NCBI RefSeq assembly: GCF_002742335.1
Contig: NZ_MDGR01000007.1
Location: forward strand, 872,501 to 936,500
Source: Reichenbachiella sp. 5M10
Lineage (GTDB): Bacteria > Bacteroidota > Bacteroidia > Cytophagales > Cyclobacteriaceae
DNA length: 64,000 nt
Direction of reading: 5' to 3'
Made by a program: the position numbers and the translations under genes. The notes under the pieces are model-generated. The model saw nothing but the letters and a program-made list of their open reading frames with translations. It ran no database searches and had not been told where the DNA came from. This document shows, one piece after another, positions 39,874-49,072 of the stretch; positions within the stretch are counted from its first letter, which is position 1, and each line of letters begins with the position of its first letter.

Positions 39874-41979
39874 TTATTTCATTTGTGATTGTATCGCTGT
39901 GATGACGACCGTGTTGACAATGTCTTCGACCGTGCAGCCCCTACTCAAGTCATTGACGGGTTTGTTGAGACCTTGTAGGACAGGGCCAATGGCTATGGCG
40001 CCTGTTTCACGTTGTACAGCTTTATAGGTGTTGTTGCCAGTGTTGAGATCTGGGAAGATAAGTACCGTGGCTTGCCCGGCTACTTGTGAATCGGGCATTT
40101 TTTTCTTACCTACTACAGGGTCGACCGCCGCATCGTACTGGATGGGGCCTTCGATGAGTAGGTCAGGAGCCATTTCTTTGGCGATAGCGGTAGCATGACG
40201 GACTTTTTCAACTTCCTCCCCCTTGCCAGATGCTCCAGAAGAGTACGATAGCATGGCGATTTTTGGTTCTACTCCGAAAGCCTTGGCTGTTTGCGCCGAA
40301 GAGATAGCAATCTCTGCGAGTTGTTCGGCCGTTGGGTTGGGGTTGACTGCACAGTCTCCATAGACCAGGACTCGGTTGTCGAGACACATGAAAAACACTG
40401 AAGAAACTACCTTGATGCCGGGCTTGGTTTTGACGAATTGCAAGGCGGGACGAATGGTGTGCTGCGTCGTGTTGACGGCTCCAGAGACCATGCCGTCGGC
40501 ATCACCGAGTTGGACCATCATCGTACCAAAGTACGAAACGTCATTCATGAGGTCCTCCGCTGCAGCTAGGGTCAATCCCTTTGCTTGGCGGTATGCATAG
40601 AGCTGCTTGACATATTGGGCAAATTTCGGTGAAGAAGCAGGTGCTACGATATTGACTTTGTCCAAATCGATGTTGAGAGAAGCTTCCTTTATTTTTTGGA
40701 TGACCTGCTCTGGATCTCGGTAGAGCAGGGTCAACTGTACCAGGTCAAGGGTTTGTAGCATTTCTGTTGCTTTGAGGATGCGGTCGTCATTGCCTTCTGG
40801 CAATACGATATGCATTTTTTTGGTACGGGCCTTTTGGTTGAGCGTGTACTTAAACATCTTTGGCGTCATGCCTCTAGGTCTAAAGTCTATGATTTTGGTT
40901 TCTAAATTGGTCGCATCGATTTGATCGTTGAAGTATTTAAGAGCCAATTTGATTTTGTCAGGGTTCTTTACACTGAGATTGGATTTGACATCATTGAGGT
41001 GAATGGCTGTTTGGAAGGTATTCGGGCTGACTTTTAGGATTGGGACCGAAGTATTGAGCCCTTTGAGTAATTTGTAGATGGATTCGGGCAAATCGAACCC
41101 TCCGGTAAGTATGAGGGCAGAGATGTTGGGATAAGTGTCGGAGAGGTGGGCTTGTAGTGAGCCCATGATGATCTCCGCTCTATCGGCAGAGGCGATGACA
41201 GCACAATTTTCAGTGATAAAGGTCAAGTAGTTGGCCAATGTCATGCCAGCAACCGAATAGCGGTAGACGCTTTTTTGGTGGATGATGTCTTCTCCGAAGA
41301 GTATCTTGGCATTGAGTTGTTCGGCGACTTCTGCGACGCTTGGACTGCTCAGGAGTATGTTGTTGGGGATTACGGCGAGTTCTTTGTTTTTGCCAGTACC
41401 TCCTAGCTTTTTCTTGAGTACGGTTTTGAAAGCGTCGTGTTCTTCTTCTTTCACCCTATTGATGATTGCACCGATCACCTCGCACTCCTCTACCTCAAAC
41501 GAGTCTAGGGCATATTTGAGTGTGCTCGTCGCGTCAGTGGGGGTCTTGTCTTGCCCGGACGAGACGATGAGTACTGGGCTGCCGAGGTTTTTGGCGATGG
41601 CAGCATTGAGTTCGAACTCAAAGGCAATATTCTCACCTACGAAATCCGTTCCCTCTACCAGTATGAAGTCAAAATCTTTCTCGATTTTCTTGTATTGATC
41701 GATGATCTTGTCAATGACCTGTTCCATTTGTCCTGATCCCAGCATCGTATTGACTTCCTCGCTAGAAAATACATAAGTGTCTTCGTAGGTTTGGGTTAGG
41801 TTGAAATACGAAAGAATCAAATCAGTATGACTGTCTTTTCTGTTTGGCTTGGCCTTGATGATGGGGCGGAAATACCCAATTTTATCTGATTTGCGAAGGA
41901 GAAGTTCCATAAGCCCCAGCGAAATCAGTGATTTTCCTGAATTGGGCTCTATGGTAGAGATGAATACGGAATTAGACAT
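39874..41979 (-). CDS. pta: Phosphate acetyltransferase, long form
   Basis: 701 residues from the ATG at 41979; an upstream in-frame ATG at 42063 gives an uncharacteristic leader. Three domains: an N-terminal P-loop domain related to dethiobiotin synthetase (FISTIEPNSGKSLISLGL), a DRTGG domain, and a C-terminal PTA/PTB catalytic domain (IVLPEGNDDRILKA, then GMVSGAVNTT and AMLSYSSGASG). It interconverts acetyl-CoA and acetyl phosphate. The length matches the long enterobacterial-type Pta. Leads the operon with ackA. Confidence 0.97.
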   Translation of the reverse strand: MSNSVFISTIEPNSGKSLISLGLMELLLRKSDKIGYFRPIIKAKPNRKDSHTDLILSYFNLTQTYEDTYVFSSEEVNTMLGSGQMEQVIDKIIDQYKKIEKDFDFILVEGTDFVGENIAFEFELNAAIAKNLGSPVLIVSSGQDKTPTDATSTLKYALDSFEVEECEVIGAIINRVKEEEHDAFKTVLKKKLGGTGKNKELAVIPNNILLSSPSVAEVAEQLNAKILFGEDIIHQKSVYRYSVAGMTLANYLTFITENCAVIASADRAEIIMGSLQAHLSDTYPNISALILTGGFDLPESIYKLLKGLNTSVPILKVSPNTFQTAIHLNDVKSNLSVKNPDKIKLALKYFNDQIDATNLETKIIDFRPRGMTPKMFKYTLNQKARTKKMHIVLPEGNDDRILKATEMLQTLDLVQLTLLYRDPEQVIQKIKEASLNIDLDKVNIVAPASSPKFAQYVKQLYAYRQAKGLTLAAAEDLMNDVSYFGTMMVQLGDADGMVSGAVNTTQHTIRPALQFVKTKPGIKVVSSVFFMCLDNRVLVYGDCAVNPNPTAEQLAEIAISSAQTAKAFGVEPKIAMLSYSSGASGKGEEVEKVRHATAIAKEMAPDLLIEGPIQYDAAVDPVVGKKKMPDSQVAGQATVLIFPDLNTGNNTYKAVQRETGAIAIGPVLQGLNKPVNDLSRGCTVEDIVNTVVITAIQSQMK

Positions 41980-42087
41980 ATTATAAGTGTACTTTTGGTA
42001 GGCACTTTGAGAATGGAAAAAGTGCGATTTCACATAAATATAGTAACGTTTTGTTAGTTGCATAGGTCGATCTTATTTTAATATTCT

Positions 42088-42783
42088 ATGAAAAAAATAG
42101 TAGTGTTATCTGGGGCAGGGATCAGTGCCGAAAGCGGGATACGTACCTTTCGAGATGCTGATGGATTATGGGAGGGACATGACGTGATGGAAGTTGCTTC
42201 TCCTGCAGGGTGGAAGAAGGATAGAGCTTTGGTACTAGATTTTTACAACCAAAGAAGAAAACAAGCTTTGGCAGCTCAACCCAATGCCGGACACCTCGAG
42301 TTGGCACAGCTGGAACAGGATTATGAAGTGGTAGTAGTCACACAAAATGTGGACAATCTACATGAGAAGGCTGGATCGAGTCAGGTGATTCACCTGCATG
42401 GTGAATTGTTCAAGGTACGGAGTACCATTGACGAGTCTTTGGTATATGATCTGGACGGTTGGGAGATGAATCTCGGAGATCGCTGTGATAAAGGTTCTCA
42501 ACTCAGACCACACATTGTTTGGTTTGGAGAGATGGTGCCTATGATGGAAGAGGCCGTGAGAGAAGCAATGACTGCTGATGTATTCATCGTGGTGGGCACA
42601 TCGCTGGCAGTCTATCCTGCTGCCGGATTGATAAACTATGTGGGTGCGGAGGTGCCTAAGTTTGTGATTGATCCAAACATGCCTCCATTGCCCGCATCGG
42701 ACAACCTATACTTGTACCCAGAGAAAGCCACGACTGGAGTGAAAAAGGTTGCTGCATATTTGAGGGAGAGTTTGAAATTGTAG
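42088..42783 (+). CDS. cobB: Class III sirtuin, NAD-dependent deacylase, lacking zinc cysteines
   Basis: 231 residues. NAD-binding GAGISAESGIRTFRD, TQNVDNLHEKAG, catalytic H104 in HLHGEL, and RPHIVWFGE. Y53 and R56 in FYNQRR form the Tyr-x-x-Arg pair that gives desuccinylase/demalonylase preference in class III sirtuins. The protein has only one cysteine in the region where four normally bind structural zinc (RCDKGSQLRPH), so the zinc module is reduced. Divergent from pta, which it could modulate indirectly through acetyl phosphate-driven acylation (inference). Confidence 0.95.
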   Translation: MKKIVVLSGAGISAESGIRTFRDADGLWEGHDVMEVASPAGWKKDRALVLDFYNQRRKQALAAQPNAGHLELAQLEQDYEVVVVTQNVDNLHEKAGSSQVIHLHGELFKVRSTIDESLVYDLDGWEMNLGDRCDKGSQLRPHIVWFGEMVPMMEEAVREAMTADVFIVVGTSLAVYPAAGLINYVGAEVPKFVIDPNMPPLPASDNLYLYPEKATTGVKKVAAYLRESLKL

Positions 42784-42995
42784 TATTTCATGAATCAGTT
42801 GTTTTTATGCGATATCGCAGGTGTGTTGAAAACGTATAGGGTATTTGCGTAATTTGATAATGTAAACACCTATAAAGTGCTGGTATTAAGGTGTTTCGTG
42901 TTGTGTTCTTGAATTAAATTTATATATTCACTCATTGAGAAATATAATTATTCTTTTGACAGAGAGTCGAAGCACGAAAAATTGAGAATTCAGCT

Positions 42996-43751
42996 ATGCC
43001 TACAAACTTAGAATTACGCAGCACATACTTATACTCAGAGGGATTGGGGTCGGTCAGTTCTACTCCCAATGTGACTTCTAAACCCACATCGGAAGTGTCG
43101 CCCCAAGTAGAGGTAGATAGGCTAAGTTTTAAAAATAAGTTTGCCCTAGCTACTCACTTGAGTCAGACCATCCATCAAGGGTTGGGGGCTGAGTTGGCAA
43201 CCATGACGAGTGCCTACAATACCAAAAAACTGGCGTCTAAAATCAACGGTGCATTTGACGAATCGAGTAAGTTGTCTCTGGCGCATATTTCGGAAGACTT
43301 GGTAGGCTTTGATTTGAACGACGAGAAGTCTTTTGACGAGCATGTCAACATCAAGCTTTGCATCAAGGCAGGATCCCATAAGGGACATGCGATTTTTCAT
43401 ATCCCTTCTTTTGTACCCAACAATGATATAGAAGTGCCTGAAGGTGCGACGAATTTTAAAATAGCGGCACGGCTCGTTTCTGTATCGGACTATATGCGCA
43501 AATCAGATGCTTTCGAAATGATTTCTCCAAATGCAGATGGCAAGCGAGGGAGTTTCCAGTCACCAATGTTGCCGATACTCAAAACCTCCACCCAGCCGAT
43601 GACTTCTCAGTTGAGGTTGATGGAGAGCGGGCCATTGTCTCAAAATGCTGCCACCGTGCTAGTGATCGGAGTGAAGTTTTATCAATATGAGGAGAAAAGG
43701 TTCGTGCCCATGGAGAACGAAGCAATGATTTCAATTCGAAAAGTATTTTAA
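42996..43751 (+). CDS. Conserved-looking protein of unknown function
   Basis: 251 residues, soluble, no signal peptide or membrane helix. The N-terminal ~45 residues are low-complexity Ser/Thr-rich. The rest has alternating strands and includes KLCIKAGSHKGHAIFHIPSF and ATVLVIGVKFYQYEE. It has no motif I can name. It is preceded by ~210 bases of A/T-rich DNA and ends shortly before convergent moaA. Confidence 0.7.
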   Translation: MPTNLELRSTYLYSEGLGSVSSTPNVTSKPTSEVSPQVEVDRLSFKNKFALATHLSQTIHQGLGAELATMTSAYNTKKLASKINGAFDESSKLSLAHISEDLVGFDLNDEKSFDEHVNIKLCIKAGSHKGHAIFHIPSFVPNNDIEVPEGATNFKIAARLVSVSDYMRKSDAFEMISPNADGKRGSFQSPMLPILKTSTQPMTSQLRLMESGPLSQNAATVLVIGVKFYQYEEKRFVPMENEAMISIRKVF

Positions 43752-43804
43752 TATCCTACTTCGTATGAGGTTGGGTATAAGGATGAAGTGTCCAAAGGTT
43801 TAGA

Positions 43805-44809
43805 TCAACCTCCAATCGTCGACATAGATTCGGTGATTTGTCCGCCCTTTTTTCTTTTGGCTTCTGCCAAAAATCCATTTTTTTCCTTATGCTTGACAGT
43901 TGATACTAGGGCGTTTTTTAACTGTTCGTCCGAATAGCCACTGCGTATCAAGTTTTTGATGTCCAACACTCCCTCATCGTAGAGACAGTTTTTGATGGAG
44001 CCAGTAGCGGTCAATCTTAGACGGTTGCAAGTCCCACAAAAGGAGCGGCTAAATGCAGCAATGATACCTACTTTGCCAAGATGGTCGTCGATGAGGTAGT
44101 CTGTAGAGGGGGCATTGGCATCAGTGACGATGGGGGTCAGTGTACCAAAACGAGTACTGAGTTCTTGTAGGATTTGTGTGGCCGTCCAGGTGTTCTGCAT
44201 GTCGGTTGATCCGTTGAAGGGCATCTCCTCAATGAATCGTACACTGATGTCATGCTCACGAGTCAGTGCTGCCATGTCTATGATTTCGTGCGTGTTTTTG
44301 CCTTGCATCACGACCATGTTGATTTTGGTTTTGATTCCCCGGTGGATGAGACCATGGAGGGTGTCAAGCACACGATCGTATTCGTCACGTCTCGTGATTC
44401 GACGAAAGTTATCTCTGTCTAAACTGTCAAGACTTAAGTTGACGTGATCTATACCAATTTCTTGTAATTCGTCGAGGTAAGGAAGAGTCAATACCCCATT
44501 GGTAGTGAGGTTGAGAGATTGGATCCCTTCGGTGTTTTTGATGTTGTGGAGTAGGCTTGTGAGATCCTTTCGGAGAAATGGTTCTCCTCCAGTAATGCGT
44601 ACTTTGGTCACTCCAAGTTCCGCAGAGAGTCGTGTGAGCCTTAGAATCTCTTCGTAGGTCAAAAGTTCCTTTTTGGGAAGGTACTGTATCCCCTCTGCTG
44701 GCATACAGTAGAAGCAGCGAAGATTGCAACGATCGGTCACAGCGATGCGGAGGTAGTCCATTTGTCTGCCCCATTGATCGGTGAGTCTTGTTTGGCTGCT
44801 AGCTGACAT
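43805..44809 (-). CDS. moaA: GTP 3',8-cyclase, molybdenum cofactor step 1
   Basis: 334 residues from the ATG at 44809; the open frame extends to 44944 but that part overlaps the next gene and is not family-like. Radical SAM enzyme: first 4Fe-4S cluster C28, C32, C35 in DRCNLRCFYC; SAM site RITGGEPFLR; second cluster in CGTCNRLRLTATG followed by CL; C-terminal double glycine (STIGG). It makes the cyclic pterin precursor with MoaC. In a Moco block with moaD, moaE, moaC, mobA and moeA. Confidence 0.97.
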   Translation of the reverse strand: MSASSQTRLTDQWGRQMDYLRIAVTDRCNLRCFYCMPAEGIQYLPKKELLTYEEILRLTRLSAELGVTKVRITGGEPFLRKDLTSLLHNIKNTEGIQSLNLTTNGVLTLPYLDELQEIGIDHVNLSLDSLDRDNFRRITRRDEYDRVLDTLHGLIHRGIKTKINMVVMQGKNTHEIIDMAALTREHDISVRFIEEMPFNGSTDMQNTWTATQILQELSTRFGTLTPIVTDANAPSTDYLIDDHLGKVGIIAAFSRSFCGTCNRLRLTATGSIKNCLYDEGVLDIKNLIRSGYSDEQLKNALVSTVKHKEKNGFLAEAKRKKGGQITESMSTIGG

Positions 44810-44819
44810 CTGGATATAT

Positions 44820-45176
44820 CTAGTGTGTAGCGAGAGGGTTAGGAAAACTGTCTGACTCGTCTTCGTTGGGCCTTTTGTGCAAACACTGAAAGTCTTTTTC
44901 CACCAATACACTTGTTTCGGTTTGACCCTCATTATCAAAGCCAACTTCTTCTGGTGACAGCCATTTGTCAGCGATGTGTATAGGTACTGCGACTGTTATT
45001 TCGTTGTGTGAAAGACTTGCTTGGACGTCATTAACTTCTGCCCTAGAGAGGGTATAGGTGAGCGTCTGTGTGCCAAAGTGGGTTTGCGCGCTGACCTGAC
45101 CAGTCTCTGCGAAGGTGTCTACTTCGGTCTGGCTGAGTCTGAGTCGAATGGAATTGTTTAGTATTCTCAATTTCAT
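44820..45176 (-). CDS. DUF7009-like protein in the Moco cluster
   Basis: 118 residues from the second ATG (45176). Begins KLRILNNSIRLRLSQTEVDTF, a pattern of a small Bacteroidota family (DUF7009) that commonly sits among molybdenum cofactor genes. Beta-rich, with EVDTFAETGQVSAQTHFG. It lies 10 bases upstream of moaA and probably forms an operon with it. Function unknown. Confidence 0.75.
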   Translation of the reverse strand: MKLRILNNSIRLRLSQTEVDTFAETGQVSAQTHFGTQTLTYTLSRAEVNDVQASLSHNEITVAVPIHIADKWLSPEEVGFDNEGQTETSVLVEKDFQCLHKRPNEDESDSFPNPLATH

Positions 45177-45279
45177 TCTCAAAATTACTTCTTCTTTGAC
45201 CTTCTATGAATCAAATCTAGTTTTTAATTGTGTTTGTACTCTAATTAGACCTGTTATCTTTGGAGTCAAATCTATACAA

Positions 45280-45522
45280 ATGAGAGTAAGTGTTTTGGCT
45301 TTTGGGATCGCTCGGGATATACTCGGGACACGTACGCTGGATCTAGATCTAGCCACGGGACAGACCGTAGGGACTGTAGTGGCTGAGTTGATGCAGCGCT
45401 ACAATGATTTAGCCAAATTGTCGTCCATGCTAGTGGCGGTCAATGAAAGTTATGTACCGGACGATTATGTCGTCAAAGAAGGGGATGAACTGGCGATTAT
45501 ACCACCAGTAAGTGGAGGGTGA
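45280..45522 (+). CDS. moaD: Molybdopterin synthase sulfur carrier subunit
   Basis: 80 residues from the ATG at 45280, beta-grasp ubiquitin-like. FGIARDILGTRTLDLDL, then GDELAIIPPVSGG with the C-terminal Gly-Gly that is thiocarboxylated. It donates sulfur to the cyclic pterin in complex with MoaE. It is divergent from the DUF7009-like/moaA unit and one base upstream of moaE. Confidence 0.96.
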   Translation: MRVSVLAFGIARDILGTRTLDLDLATGQTVGTVVAELMQRYNDLAKLSSMLVAVNESYVPDDYVVKEGDELAIIPPVSGG

Positions 45523-45523
45523 A

Positions 45524-45934
45524 ATGATTCAAATTACAGCGCAGAAAATAGATGTGGCTTGGCTCATGGAGCAAGTGGAGGATGACCAAGCAGGGGCAAT
45601 CGACGTGTTTGTGGGTACAACCCGCAACAATACCGATGGAAAGAAGGTTGTCAAGTTGGATTTTGAAGCCTATGAACCGATGGCTCTCAAAGAACTACAA
45701 AAGATTGTAGACCGTGCTTCGTCACGATGGTCTATCCTTAAATATGCGGTGGTACATCGTGTAGGGGTCGTGGAGATAGGAGACAAAGCAGTGGCAATCG
45801 CTGTATCTACGCCTCACCGTGAGGATGCTTTCCTTGCGTGCAAATTTATCATTGACGAACTCAAAAAGACGGTTCCCATCTGGAAAAGAGAGGTGTTTGA
45901 AGATGGTGATGTTTGGGTTGCCGCACACCCTTGA
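45524..45934 (+). CDS. moaE: Molybdopterin synthase catalytic subunit
   Basis: 136 residues from the ATG at 45524, directly after the moaD stop. GAIDVFVGTTRNNTDGK, LDFEAYEPMALKEL, HRVGVVEIGDKAVAIAVSTPHREDAF and KKTVPIWKREVF carry the conserved arginines and lysines of the active site. It forms the heterotetramer with MoaD that makes molybdopterin. Confidence 0.97.
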   Translation: MIQITAQKIDVAWLMEQVEDDQAGAIDVFVGTTRNNTDGKKVVKLDFEAYEPMALKELQKIVDRASSRWSILKYAVVHRVGVVEIGDKAVAIAVSTPHREDAFLACKFIIDELKKTVPIWKREVFEDGDVWVAAHP

Positions 45935-45939
45935 TTTCT

Positions 45940-47076
45940 TTATTTTAGTTCATGGATGGCTTGTTGGTATTCTTCAGGCGTATTTACATTCCGTAAGACG
46001 GAGGCGTCTTTTAAATGGACCAATTCGATATCCGTATTGATCAGTACTTTTCTTGGGCAAGAGTAGCCCTGAGCCAAAAAAGCCAGCATGTATGTATAGG
46101 CTTTGGGTTCCCATATCGTAACGAGAGGCTCTGGAAAGTCCGTGTCTGGGTTGTAGAAGGCGGTAGCGACTTTGGAGGTGTTTCTTCGGGTGATGAGTTG
46201 CTGGATGATTTCTTCGGTGAGGAAGGGTTGATCACAAGCTGTCACAAGCCAGGCTGCGTCAGGATGCTCCCGAAAAGCCGATAAAATTGCCCCATATGGC
46301 CCTAACCCCGTAAAACTGTCTTGGATACTTTCAGTGTCTGCCGCTTGGTCTTCTCGGATGGCATAGTAGGTCTTGTCGGTGTACGGGTGGAGTAGTTGGT
46401 ACATGTGTTGTTTTTGGCTCTTGCCGTGATAGTCAATGAGACTTTTGTCACGTTGCATACGTTCGCTTTTGCCCCCTGATAGTACCAAACCATGCAATAC
46501 GGGGCTGTTTTGGGCTACAAAATTTTTGACCCATTCTGCCAAAGCTGTAAGGTTCTCCACATCAAAAGCAGGAAGGTTTGGAAGGTTAGGGTTGTGTTTG
46601 AGTAGGTAATCTGGGATGACGTGTTCTCCTTTTTGAAATATGATGGCACGGACGTCTGTCAGTTTGTGGAGTTTTTTTTCGAGGGACTTGCGTGAATCAA
46701 TGATGAGAATTTGACAGGCTGCCTCGAAGTGGTTGCCGTTCACTAGAACTAGGTCTTGGTCTTTGAAGATTTCTTTCTGTGTCCAAGGGTTAAGTAGAGC
46801 GAGGGTTTCGATTTGGTGGTAGCCTATTTTGTCTGTGAATGCCAATTGATTGCCAGTAGACAAGTTGCTCTTAGCGAGAGGAGTCTCTTCGTCGGCATTG
46901 TGGTGATCTGCATCGACATAGGCGATGTTTGATGTTGGAGAGAGTACGTGGTGGAGGTGCGCTACGATATTTTTTATTGCTCCACAGGGGGTGCCTAGGA
47001 GCGATAGTTCGGTTCTTGCATATACACCTAGCTTAGGTTTGGTGATTTTGGCGTGTTTTTGATGTTTTTTACTCAT
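45940..47076 (-). CDS. mobA: MobA-like guanylyltransferase with extra N-terminal domain
   Basis: 378 residues. The C-terminal ~180 residues are a MobA-type nucleotidyltransferase: LVLSGGKSERMQRDKSLI, LGPYGAILSAF, VTACDQPFLTEE and NVNTPEEYQ. The N-terminal ~190 residues include TPCGAIKNIVAHL and LVNGNHFEAACQILII. They look like a P-loop-less, MobB-like partner domain, so this is probably a Bacteroidota MobB-MobA fusion. It attaches GMP to molybdopterin. The start overlaps the moaC stop by 8 bases, so the two are coupled. Confidence 0.88.
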   Translation of the reverse strand: MSKKHQKHAKITKPKLGVYARTELSLLGTPCGAIKNIVAHLHHVLSPTSNIAYVDADHHNADEETPLAKSNLSTGNQLAFTDKIGYHQIETLALLNPWTQKEIFKDQDLVLVNGNHFEAACQILIIDSRKSLEKKLHKLTDVRAIIFQKGEHVIPDYLLKHNPNLPNLPAFDVENLTALAEWVKNFVAQNSPVLHGLVLSGGKSERMQRDKSLIDYHGKSQKQHMYQLLHPYTDKTYYAIREDQAADTESIQDSFTGLGPYGAILSAFREHPDAAWLVTACDQPFLTEEIIQQLITRRNTSKVATAFYNPDTDFPEPLVTIWEPKAYTYMLAFLAQGYSCPRKVLINTDIELVHLKDASVLRNVNTPEEYQQAIHELK

Positions 47077-47554
47077 GGTGCTGAAAATCTTTTTTGCCCC
47101 CAGTTTTGGAGATGAGTCGTGTTTCTTTGATAACTATGTCGTGAGAGAGGGCTTTGCACATGTCGTAGATCGTGAGCGCAGCGACACTAGCACCTGTTAG
47201 CGCTTCCATCTCGATCCCTGTTTTGGCCTTTACACTGCAGGTACATAGGATGACGATTTCTTTGTTTTTAATCTCAATGACAAGATCACAGCCATCCATG
47301 CCAATCGGGTGGCAGAGAGGGATGAGTTCTCCGGTTTTTTTTGCAGCCATAGTACCTGCGATGATGGCGGTATGAAACACGGAGCCTTTTTTGGACTGGA
47401 TATCGCCTTGATCATCGATTTGAGATAGGATTTCATCAGATACTGTGACGATCGATCTGGCGGTGGCTGTACGTAGGGTGATTTGTTTTTCGGAGACATT
47501 GACCATGGCAGGGGCGTTGTGGTCATCGATGTGCGAAAGTCCTTTGGTATCCAT
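47069..47554 (-). CDS. moaC: Cyclic pyranopterin monophosphate synthase
   Basis: 161 residues from the ATG at 47554; twelve in-frame codons upstream are not family-like. Conserved GLSHIDDHNAPAMVNVSEK, KKTGELIPLCHPIGMDGCD and GIEMEALTGASVAALTIYDM. It rearranges the MoaA product to cyclic pyranopterin. First gene of a moaC-mobA unit, divergent from moeA with a ~50-base gap. Confidence 0.97.
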   Translation of the reverse strand: MDTKGLSHIDDHNAPAMVNVSEKQITLRTATARSIVTVSDEILSQIDDQGDIQSKKGSVFHTAIIAGTMAAKKTGELIPLCHPIGMDGCDLVIEIKNKEIVILCTCSVKAKTGIEMEALTGASVAALTIYDMCKALSHDIVIKETRLISKTGGKKDFQHHE

Positions 47555-47607
47555 GATTACAAGGGGGAGAAGTGTTAATTTTAGCATCAAAATTATAATA
47601 TCATCGG

Positions 47608-48813
47608 ATGATTAGTGTCGAAGAAGCTAGAAATATTATTGCTGTGCAAGCCGTGCAATGGGGGCAAGAGTCGGTTCCATTATCGGAAAGTTTGGGTAGA
47701 GTGCTGGCTCAGGATGTGTATGCTGATCGAGATTTTCCTCCATTTGATCGAGTGACGATGGATGGAGTTGCTATCCGTTATGAGGATTATCAAGCTGGGC
47801 AGCGGGAGTATGAGGTGATCGGTACGCAGTATGCTGGGGAAGAGCCGATGGCACTAGTGGGGAGCAACCTCTGTATAGAAATCATGACTGGTGCGATGTT
47901 GGATAGGACAGGTGATGTGGTCATTCGCTACGAAGATGTAGAGTTTGTCACCTTGGAGGGGAAGAAAATAGCCAGGGTCCAGGACGAAGCGGCTTTCCAA
48001 TGGAAGAATGTACATCGTCAAGGAAGTGATCAGTATATGGGCGAACTTCTCATGAAGGGTGGCCAGCCAATTCATACAGGTACTCTAGCCCTATTGGCTA
48101 CTGTCGGTTGTCAGCGAGTAGAGGTTCATACATATCCCAGAATAGCAGTGATTTCTACCGGAGACGAACTCGTAGAGGTGGGAGAAGAACCGAAAGCTTA
48201 TCAAATACGGAAGTCCAATGTGGTGATGATAGAGGCGGTATTGAGACACTTGGGGATTGAGTGTATGACGTATCACCTCACCGATAACAAGGAGGAATTG
48301 AGGGAGCGGTTACCAGGGATTTTGAAGGGGTTCGATGTCCTATTATTGAGTGGAGGAGTATCTAAAGGCAAGGCAGATTACTTGCCAGAGATACTTGAGG
48401 AGTTAGGTGTGGAGAAGAAATTTCACAAGGTAGCGCAGAGGCCTGGTAAGCCATTTTGGTATGGAATACAGGAGGGAGTTTCGGTGTTTGCTTTTCCAGG
48501 CAATCCGATATCTGCGATGATGTGTTTCGAAGTGTATTTTCTGCCTTGGATGCGTCGATTACTGGGACTGGGGAGAGATTTTCCTTTTGCCACGCTGACT
48601 GAGGAGGTGACATTCAAACCTGATTTGGGGTATTTTCTACAAGTGACGATGAAGATGGTCAATGGAGAAATGTTGGCTCATCCTCAAGGAGGAAATGGGT
48701 CAGGTGACTTGGCCAATTTAGGCAAGAGCACCGGGTTTCTATATTTGCCAGCAGGTCAAGATATTTACCCAAAGGGGGGACGATATGTTTTTGTTCCTTT
48801 TAGTCCGCTTTAG
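47608..48813 (+). CDS. moeA: Molybdopterin molybdenumtransferase
   Basis: 401 residues. PLSESLGRVLAQDVYADRDFPPFDRVTMDGVA, then ISTGDELVEVGEEPKAYQIRKSN, LSGGVSKGKADYLPEIL (the usual SGGVSxG motif), and AFPGNPISAMMCFEVYFLPW. It inserts molybdenum into molybdopterin adenylate. The matching adenylyltransferase (mogA/moaB) was not seen in the window. Confidence 0.97.
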   Translation: MISVEEARNIIAVQAVQWGQESVPLSESLGRVLAQDVYADRDFPPFDRVTMDGVAIRYEDYQAGQREYEVIGTQYAGEEPMALVGSNLCIEIMTGAMLDRTGDVVIRYEDVEFVTLEGKKIARVQDEAAFQWKNVHRQGSDQYMGELLMKGGQPIHTGTLALLATVGCQRVEVHTYPRIAVISTGDELVEVGEEPKAYQIRKSNVVMIEAVLRHLGIECMTYHLTDNKEELRERLPGILKGFDVLLLSGGVSKGKADYLPEILEELGVEKKFHKVAQRPGKPFWYGIQEGVSVFAFPGNPISAMMCFEVYFLPWMRRLLGLGRDFPFATLTEEVTFKPDLGYFLQVTMKMVNGEMLAHPQGGNGSGDLANLGKSTGFLYLPAGQDIYPKGGRYVFVPFSPL

Positions 48814-48940
48814 CGAAGGTGTTGGGCTTGGAGAAAGGGTTGTAGGTGAGGAGGTTTTCCTTGCACCCCAAAAAACTCAGAAACAGGATGTAGAAAACAA
48901 AACTGATCACGAATTTCACTTGTTTTTTTATTGATTTCAT
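48800..48940 (-). CDS. Possible tiny lipoprotein overlapping the moeA end
   Basis: 46 codons from the ATG at 48940. A basic start (KSIKKQVK), hydrophobic core and lipobox FLGC (LSFLGCKEN) are followed by ~20 residues rich in Asn, Pro and Lys. The last 14 bases are antisense to the end of moeA. The signal peptide pattern is convincing for so short a frame, but there is no other support. A 70-codon frame in another register across the same place (48810-49022) looks less protein-like. Confidence 0.45.
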   Translation of the reverse strand: MKSIKKQVKFVISFVFYILFLSFLGCKENLLTYNPFSKPNTFAKAD

Positions 48941-49072
48941 ATCTGGATGAATAGGTGTTGGTCAGAGCTATGCAATACTCCTGCCAAAGTTGGTTTGGAT
49001 AGAAAACAATAACTTTTTTCAAATCACTGGCTTTAGAAATTCAGCTGTCTGATGTATAGAAAACAGACTGAA

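Noticed and set aside
44810-44944. N-terminal extension of MoaA
   Set aside because: It overlaps the DUF7009-like gene and lacks family similarity; the ATG at 44809 fits.
48810-49022. 70-codon minus frame
   Set aside because: No signal or motif; the alternative frame 48800-48940 has a convincing lipoprotein signal.
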